From contig DAOVUK010000220.1 in NCBI GenBank assembly GCA_030632625.1, forward strand, positions 1 to 6,143: a stretch of DNA of 6,143 nucleotides, given 5' to 3'. A program made the position numbers and the translations under genes. Within the stretch, counting starts at the first letter, position 1. Every line of letters begins with the position of its first letter. The notes under the pieces are model-generated. The model worked only from the letters and a program-made list of their open reading frames with translations, was not told where the DNA came from and searched no databases. Origin of the DNA: Gammaproteobacteria bacterium (GTDB taxonomy: Bacteria; Pseudomonadota; Gammaproteobacteria; GRL18). Positions 1 through 4,334 of this stretch are shown here, one piece after another.

Positions 1-672
1 GAACGGGCTTTAACCCAGCTGAACGTAGCTGCAGAATTAGACGACAGTACTCTGGCGATGGTTTCTATGTATCGTCAGGTTATTGCCTGTGAGCAGTTTC
101 GCGAACAGGTTTTTCTGGGCAATAAAGAACCAGTCATTTTTGGCAAACCGGGTGAATGGGTCGCCCTGTTAATTCAGGCCTTAAAACTCACCGCGCAGGG
201 AGAATATGCAAAATCACAAGAATTGCGTGCTCAGGCGTTTGCTGCGGCTGGGGTGACCTCGGGAATAATAGATGAACAAGCGTTTGAATGGTTTGCAGAC
301 AGTGATCCTCGTCTGGGGCCGGTTATGGAAGCCATTGTTGACGGGCGTTATTTATGGGTGCCCATCGAAAATTTGAAAAAGATAGTGATTGATGAGCCGA
401 CTGATTTACGTGATGTTGTCTGGCTGCCGGCACATTTCACCTGGAATAATGAGGGTGAGAGTTATGGTCTTATCCCCAGTCGCTACCCGCTTTCTTATCA
501 GCATGGTTCGCTATTAGCACTGTCGAGAAAAACACAATGGCATGATTGTGGTGAAGAGCTGTTTTTAGGTATGGGGCAGAAAATCTGGGCCACTCAGAGT
601 AATGAATATGCAGTGATGGATGTCAGATCTATTCAATTTAATAGTGAAGCAGTGCCTGAAGGGGAAAAATAA
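1..672 (+). CDS. tagJ: TagJ/ImpE-family T6SS accessory protein, 5' end missing
   Basis: This is the C-terminal 223 residues of a TagJ (ImpE, SciE-type) protein. The frame is open from base 1 (ERALTQLNVAAELDDSTLAM), so the ATG at 58 is an internal methionine and not the start; family members are usually about 260-280 residues, so some 40-50 are missing to the left. Recognisable family segments are FGKPGEWVALL, then QAFEWFADSDPRLGPVMEAI, then GRYLWVPIENL, RDVVWLPAHFTW and GLIPSRYP, ending near YAVMDVRS. The N-terminal part is helical and TPR-like. In P. aeruginosa HSI-I the homologue binds both the sheath protein TssB1 and the ClpV1 N-domain, acting as an adaptor for sheath disassembly in the cytoplasm. 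Finding clpV four genes downstream fits that role. The stop is one base before the proposed tssE start, so the two genes are probably co-transcribed and coupled. Family assignment is from remembered sequence similarity. Confidence 0.93.
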   Translation, partial: ERALTQLNVAAELDDSTLAMVSMYRQVIACEQFREQVFLGNKEPVIFGKPGEWVALLIQALKLTAQGEYAKSQELRAQAFAAAGVTSGIIDEQAFEWFADSDPRLGPVMEAIVDGRYLWVPIENLKKIVIDEPTDLRDVVWLPAHFTWNNEGESYGLIPSRYPLSYQHGSLLALSRKTQWHDCGEELFLGMGQKIWATQSNEYAVMDVRSIQFNSEAVPEGEK

Positions 673-676
673 GGTG
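658..676 (+). promoter_or_regulatory. Ribosome binding site and GTG start deciding tssE
   Basis: GAAGGGG at 658-664 sits nine bases before GTG at 674-676. The site lies inside the last codons of tagJ, whose TAA is at 670-672, so translation of tssE is probably coupled to that of tagJ. A second purine patch, AAGG (671-674), is too close to the GTG to serve. The alternative in-frame ATG at 620 would add 18 residues (beginning MSDLFNLIVKQ) that do not resemble the start of TssE proteins. Confidence 0.6.
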
Positions 677-1321
677 GCCAGAACGCTGCCTAAAGAACGT
701 TTATTACCCTCTCTGCTGGATCGTCTGACGGATGATTCAGCAATCAATACATCCATCGAGTTACAAAAAAAAACGATTCAGAAAATTGAAAAATCTTTGG
801 CTGAAGTGATTGAACAAAGTAACGCAGCTGATGCTGTGCAAAGCAATAATCAGCGTATAAAACTACAGCAGCAGCTTGATCAGGCGCGTGCTAAATACTC
901 TGTGCTGTCTGCTTCGGTCAGTTCGCTGTCTGAACTCAGCGCCTGTGTGAAAAGGGATTTGGACTGGTTGCTGAATGCCCGTCAATATTCCCCGCAGGAA
1001 GATCTTAAGGACTACCCTGAGGTTGAGGCCTCTGTAGTGAATTACGGGCTACCTGATCTGACCGGAAAAACGGCAGCTGGGTTAGATATAAGAAACATGG
1101 AGCGTCTGCTGAAAAAAGCATTATTGAATTTTGAACCACGAATTATACGCCGTACTCTTGCTGTGCGTATATTGGCTGATGAGAACCTGTTCAATCATAA
1201 TGCCATCACCTTTGAAATCGAAGGCGAATTATGGGCAGAACCGATACCGTTATATATGCATTTACGCACTGAGTTTGAACTTGAAAATGGTTCCGTGTCG
1301 GTGGTGGATTTTAATGACTAA
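674..1321 (+). CDS. tssE: T6SS baseplate protein TssE (gp25-like) with long N-terminal insertion
   Basis: TssE is the gp25-like wedge component of the T6SS baseplate, where sheath polymerisation starts. The protein is 215 residues from a GTG start. I prefer GTG at 674 over the in-frame ATG at 620 because it gives the family N-terminus (MARTLPKERLLPSLLDRLTDD), follows the tagJ stop by one base and has GAAGGGG at 658-664 nine bases upstream. The conserved body is DLDWLLNARQ (95-104), DYPEVEASVVNYGLPDLTG (113-131), the EPR motif (154-156, in LLNFEPRI) and HNAITFEIEGELWAEPIPLY (175-194). Typical TssE proteins are about 140-170 residues. The excess is residues about 24-75, rich in K, E, Q and A and likely a coiled coil, placed between the N-terminal LLDRLTDD motif and the first gp25 helix. 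An A9 run (765-773) lies in this insertion. The frame is intact. Confidence 0.93.
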   Translation: MARTLPKERLLPSLLDRLTDDSAINTSIELQKKTIQKIEKSLAEVIEQSNAADAVQSNNQRIKLQQQLDQARAKYSVLSASVSSLSELSACVKRDLDWLLNARQYSPQEDLKDYPEVEASVVNYGLPDLTGKTAAGLDIRNMERLLKKALLNFEPRIIRRTLAVRILADENLFNHNAITFEIEGELWAEPIPLYMHLRTEFELENGSVSVVDFND

Positions 1322-1325
1322 AGTT

Positions 1326-1359
1326 GAAGGATAAAGCTAATGGGGCTTGACAGCTAATG
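1326..1359 (+). promoter_or_regulatory. Candidate translational coupling site: five-codon minicistron ending in TAATG at the tssF start
   Basis: The best Shine-Dalgarno match before tssF, GAAGGA (1326-1331), is eight bases from an ATG at 1340 but 25 bases from the tssF ATG at 1357. The ATG at 1340 opens a five-codon frame (MGLDS) whose TAA (1355-1357) shares its last base with the tssF ATG, giving TAATG. No purine-rich site stands at normal distance before 1357. One reading is that ribosomes load at 1340, end after five codons and re-initiate on tssF. The tssF frame runs out of possible starts soon upstream, and the MDPRFLELYHQEL start matches the family, so the tssF start itself is firm. That the minicistron is translated is inference. 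Confidence 0.35.
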
Positions 1360-3267
1360 GATCCGCGTTTTCTTGAATTATATCATCAGGAATTGCGTTA
1401 TATTCATGAGATGGGCAGTGAGTTTGCAAAAAGTTACCCTAAAATTGCCTCTGGGCTGGATCTGGGCAGCATGGAATGTGCCGATCCTTATGTCGAGCGT
1501 TTGCTTGAGGGTTTTGCTTTTCTGACGGCACGAATTCAGCTTAAACTGGATGCTGAATTTCCGCGTTTTACCCAGCATCTTCTGGAAATGATTTATCCGC
1601 ATTACCTGGCACTTTTGCCGGCAATGACGGTGTTGCAGTTTCAGCCTGATATGAAAGGCGGCGTCACAGAAGAAGGTTTTGTGCTGCCCAGACACACCCG
1701 CTTATTCAGTAGTACCAGTATCAAGGGACGCGCCCGATGTGAGTTTCAAACTGCCCATGAAACGATGTTATGGCCATTACAATTAACTGAAGCCAGTTAC
1801 CTGCCCCTGGGAGAAGCGATACAATATGCAGATCCCAATATGCAGGGTGTTAAATCAGCTGTTCGCCTGCGTTTGCAGTCAGTAGCTGATATTAATATTA
1901 ATCAATTGTCCATGGAGCGCTTACCCGTCTATTTAAATGGCAGCGGGGAACTCCCCATGCAGCTTCATGAGTTACTATTAGGGCATAATCTGGCGGTGCT
2001 ATTGCAAGAAAAAAGCCAAGAAAAGAGCCAGGAAAATGCCCAGGGAACTAATAAAAAACCGCTCTGGCGTGAACAACTGAAAAAAAATTCGCTGCAGGCA
2101 ATGGGCTTTGAACAGCAGCAGTCACTGCTTCCCTATACAGCCGCCTCATTTCAGGGATATCGTCTGTTACAGGAATATTTTGCTCTGCCGCAACGCTTTT
2201 TATTTATTGAGCTGTGTAACCTGCAGCCGGCACTGCAGCGTTGTCAGGGCAATGAGATTGAAATTATTATCCTGCTGGATACGGCAAAGACTGAGTTTGA
2301 AGATTTGCTCAGTGCCCGGAATTTCGCCCTGTATTGCTCACCGGCAATTAATTTATTTGCCAAACGTGCTGATCGGATCCATTTGACACACCGTAGTACC
2401 GAGTATCATCTGATTGTCGATAAAACACGGCAAAGTGATTTTGAGGTGCATTCGGTAACAGGGGTGACCGGTTTTGGTGATGCTTCCTCAGATGAGGTGG
2501 ATTTTCAACCTTTTTATTCTATCAAGGATGAGATGGGCGGCGGGGCTGAGTTTGCCTATTATACCCTGCGCCGGCAAGCTTCGGTGAAATCATCCAGCCG
2601 GGAACGTGCCAGGCTGAAAGCAGATTACCTTGGCAGTGAAATTTTTATCTCACTGGTGGATAGTACTGAAACACCCTTTCATAGTGATCTGAAACAACTG
2701 GGTGTTAGTACCTTATGCAGCAACCGGGAATTACCCCTGTTGATGCGTACCGGACTGGGAGTGACGGATTTTACTCTGCAGATCAGCGCACCGGTTGACT
2801 CAGTGCGTTGTCTGGTCGGACCAACAACACCGAAGCCCTCTTTTTCTGAGGGTGAACATGGCTGGCGTCTGATTAATCATCTATCTTTAAATTATCTCAG
2901 TATAGTGAATGATGATGCCACTCAGGGCGCAGATGCATTACGTGATTTGCTGAGACTTTATAGTGATTTTACAGAACCCTCGATCATTAAACAGGTGGAA
3001 GGGCTGTTAAGTATAAAGAGTCAGTCTGTGGTGCAGCGTATTCCCGTTGCCGGACCGATCTGTTTTGGACGTGGTGTTGAGATAAGCATACTCCTGGATG
3101 AGTCTGTTTTTGAAGGGGCCAGTGCCTTTTTATTGGGTTCGGTACTGGAACGTTTTTTTTGCAAATATGTATCAATCAATAGTTTTACTCAAACAGTGGT
3201 GAAAACCCTGGAACGTGGAGAAATTATGCGATGGCCGGTAAGGGCGGGAACAAGAATGCTGCTTTAG
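1357..3267 (+). CDS. tssF: T6SS baseplate protein TssF (ImpG/VasA)
   Basis: TssF forms the baseplate wedge with TssG, TssE and TssK in the cytoplasm under the membrane complex. The 636 residues match the family throughout. The N-terminus, MDPRFLELYHQELRYIHEMG, is nearly diagnostic. It is followed by DPYVERLLEGFAFLTARI (43-60), FTQHLLEMIYPHYL (71-84), GYRLLQEYFALPQRFLF (267-283), the glycine/proline segment VGPTTPKP (487-494) with WRLINHLSLNYLS (503-515), and a C-terminus ending near MRWPVRAGTRMLL. Length is slightly above the usual 590-620. The surplus lies at about 217-240, where QEKS-QEKS-QENA is a three-copy tetrapeptide repeat in a loop that is variable in the family, just before the conserved SLLPYTAASFQGYRLL stretch. 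The gene overlaps tssG by 37 bases, a common arrangement. An A8 run (2080-2087) and a T8 run (3153-3160) occur inside the frame, which is unbroken. Confidence 0.97.
   Translation: MDPRFLELYHQELRYIHEMGSEFAKSYPKIASGLDLGSMECADPYVERLLEGFAFLTARIQLKLDAEFPRFTQHLLEMIYPHYLALLPAMTVLQFQPDMKGGVTEEGFVLPRHTRLFSSTSIKGRARCEFQTAHETMLWPLQLTEASYLPLGEAIQYADPNMQGVKSAVRLRLQSVADININQLSMERLPVYLNGSGELPMQLHELLLGHNLAVLLQEKSQEKSQENAQGTNKKPLWREQLKKNSLQAMGFEQQQSLLPYTAASFQGYRLLQEYFALPQRFLFIELCNLQPALQRCQGNEIEIIILLDTAKTEFEDLLSARNFALYCSPAINLFAKRADRIHLTHRSTEYHLIVDKTRQSDFEVHSVTGVTGFGDASSDEVDFQPFYSIKDEMGGGAEFAYYTLRRQASVKSSSRERARLKADYLGSEIFISLVDSTETPFHSDLKQLGVSTLCSNRELPLLMRTGLGVTDFTLQISAPVDSVRCLVGPTTPKPSFSEGEHGWRLINHLSLNYLSIVNDDATQGADALRDLLRLYSDFTEPSIIKQVEGLLSIKSQSVVQRIPVAGPICFGRGVEISILLDESVFEGASAFLLGSVLERFFCKYVSINSFTQTVVKTLERGEIMRWPVRAGTRMLL
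2005..2040 (+). repeat. 12-bp in-frame tandem repeat in tssF (3 units)
   Basis: Three 12-base units, at 2005-2016, 2017-2028 and 2029-2040, encode QEKS, QEKS and QENA (TssF residues 217-228). Units one and two differ only at one synonymous wobble base; unit three is more diverged. A further CAG follows at 2041. The unit is a multiple of three, so copy-number change would keep the frame. It lies in a hydrophilic loop that varies in TssF proteins. Confidence 0.8.
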
Positions 3268-4334
3268 AACTGATAGCTCTCCTGACAGAGGAACCCTATC
3301 GGTTTGGATTTTTTGAAGCATTGCGGCAACTGGAATGCTTGTATGCTGAGTACCCGCGCCTGGGACAATCTAAACGTCCTGTGGATGATGTTGTACGCCT
3401 TGGACAAACACCCAGCCTGCAATTCGCACCATCAACACTAGCGGCTTTTAAGCTGTCTGGTGCCGGGGATCAAAGCAGTACTCAGGCCAGATTATCCGTC
3501 TATTTTTTCGGCCTGTTCGGACCAAACGGCCCGTTACCACTGCATTTGACAGAATTTGCCCGCAACCGTATTCGCAATGCTAAAGACTCAGCTCTGGTGG
3601 ATTTCTCTGATCTGTTCCATCATCGACTGCTCAGTTTGTTTTATCGGTCATGGGCAAATAAAGAACCCACAGTACAGCTTGATCGTCCGGAACAGGACCG
3701 CTTTTCGCTCTATGTGGGATCCATGCTGGGACTTGGAGAGGATTCTTTGCTGCAGCGGGATGCCATGCCGGATCATACCAAATTGCATTTTGCTGCACAT
3801 CTGGGCTGCCATACGCATCATGCAGAAGGTTTGCAGTCAATACTGAGTGAATTCTTAAAGGTTGCGGTTAAAATTCAGGAATTTGTCGGCGAGTGGCTGG
3901 AGATACCGAATGACAGTTATAGTTATCTGAATCAGGATTCCGGTGGTCTGGGTCAGTCAGCTGTGATTGGTACACGCAGCTGGCAATGTCAGCATAAATT
4001 TCGCATTATCATCGGTCCTGTCGATCTGCACGACTATAAAAGGCTGCTGCCCGGCGGCAGCAGCCTGAAAATTCTGCTGGATATTGTTAAGAACTATACT
4101 GGTCTGGAATTTAACTGGGATATTAATCTGATTCTGGATAAACAACAGGTCCCTTCTGCCAGACTGGGTGAACAGGGTCAGCTGGGCCTGACCAACTGGC
4201 TGGGCATGGGTGCAGGACAAGATGAAGCAAAGGACAAAAGAACCATTGATACAAGAACGAGTGATATAAAAACCTTTGAAATAAGAAAAGAGGATGCAAA
4301 TGATTTGTATCTCTATCGGGAGAATATAGCATGA
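3231..4334 (+). CDS. tssG: T6SS baseplate protein TssG (ImpH/VasB)
   Basis: TssG is the wedge partner of TssF; family knowledge places it in a TssF2-TssG baseplate subcomplex with TssE and TssK. The protein is 367 residues. The ATG at 3231 lies within the end of tssF, preceded by GGAG (3217-3220) ten bases upstream. It gives the family-like start MAGKGGNKNAALELIALL. Conserved segments are EPYRFGFFEALRQLE (21-35), GLFGPNGPLPLHLTEFARNR (94-113), FHHRLLSLFYRSW (129-141), HLGCHTHHAEGL (190-201), YKRLLPGGSSL (269-279) and LGLTNWLG (318-325). Members usually end soon after the WLG motif with an acidic D-A-D-D-L tail. Here the equivalent DANDLYLY (355-362) is displaced by about 25 charged residues (329-354), most of them a pentapeptide repeat. 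The stop overlaps the tssH start as ATGA, indicating translational coupling. Confidence 0.96.
   Translation: MAGKGGNKNAALELIALLTEEPYRFGFFEALRQLECLYAEYPRLGQSKRPVDDVVRLGQTPSLQFAPSTLAAFKLSGAGDQSSTQARLSVYFFGLFGPNGPLPLHLTEFARNRIRNAKDSALVDFSDLFHHRLLSLFYRSWANKEPTVQLDRPEQDRFSLYVGSMLGLGEDSLLQRDAMPDHTKLHFAAHLGCHTHHAEGLQSILSEFLKVAVKIQEFVGEWLEIPNDSYSYLNQDSGGLGQSAVIGTRSWQCQHKFRIIIGPVDLHDYKRLLPGGSSLKILLDIVKNYTGLEFNWDINLILDKQQVPSARLGEQGQLGLTNWLGMGAGQDEAKDKRTIDTRTSDIKTFEIRKEDANDLYLYRENIA
4041..4066 (-). terminator. Perfect 11-bp GC-rich hairpin in tssG, terminator-like when read on the minus strand
   Basis: Bases 4041-4051 (AGGCTGCTGCC) are perfectly complementary to 4056-4066 (GGCAGCAGCCT), with a four-base loop CGGC. 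On the minus strand the stem is followed by TTTAT (from bases 4036-4040), giving the look of a weak intrinsic terminator for antisense RNA. On the plus strand the stem is followed by GAAAATT, with no U tract, so it should not stop operon transcription. The stem encodes the conserved RLLPGGSSL stretch of TssG, so coding constraint (CTG/GGC/AGC codons) may explain it fully. No function is demonstrated. Confidence 0.25.
4233..4292 (+). repeat. 15-bp in-frame degenerate tandem repeat in tssG (4 units)
   Basis: Four consecutive 15-base units, at 4233-4247, 4248-4262, 4263-4277 and 4278-4292, encode DKRTI, DTRTS, DIKTF and EIRKE (TssG residues 335-354). The consensus is acidic-x-basic-Thr-x. A partial fifth unit may begin with the following GAT GCA. 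The units are diverged but share the first base pairs and an A-rich AGA/AAA-AC core. The repeat separates the WLG motif from the usual acidic end of TssG. Confidence 0.65.

Noticed and set aside
58..60. ATG at 58 as the start of tagJ
   Set aside because: The same frame is open to base 1 and encodes family-like sequence (ERALTQLNVAAELD), so the gene begins outside the window.
620..673. ATG at 620 as the tssE start
   Set aside because: It would add 18 residues with no family match and force a 53-base overlap with tagJ. GTG at 674 has a well-spaced GAAGGGG and gives the typical MARTLPKERL start.
2221..2238. CTGCAG-CCGGCA-CTGCAG symmetry in tssF
   Set aside because: It is a six-base palindrome occurring twice with a short spacer. 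It is fully explained by Leu-Gln codons and too short to suggest a site.
2108..2386. Plus-strand 92-codon open frame inside tssF
   Set aside because: It is an out-of-frame shadow of conserved TssF sequence, Cys/Arg/His-rich and without a ribosome binding site.
3545..3574. TTGACA-like box within tssG as an internal promoter
   Set aside because: The sequence at -10 distance (about TATTCG) is a poor match, and TTGACA occurs several times in the window within coding sequence.
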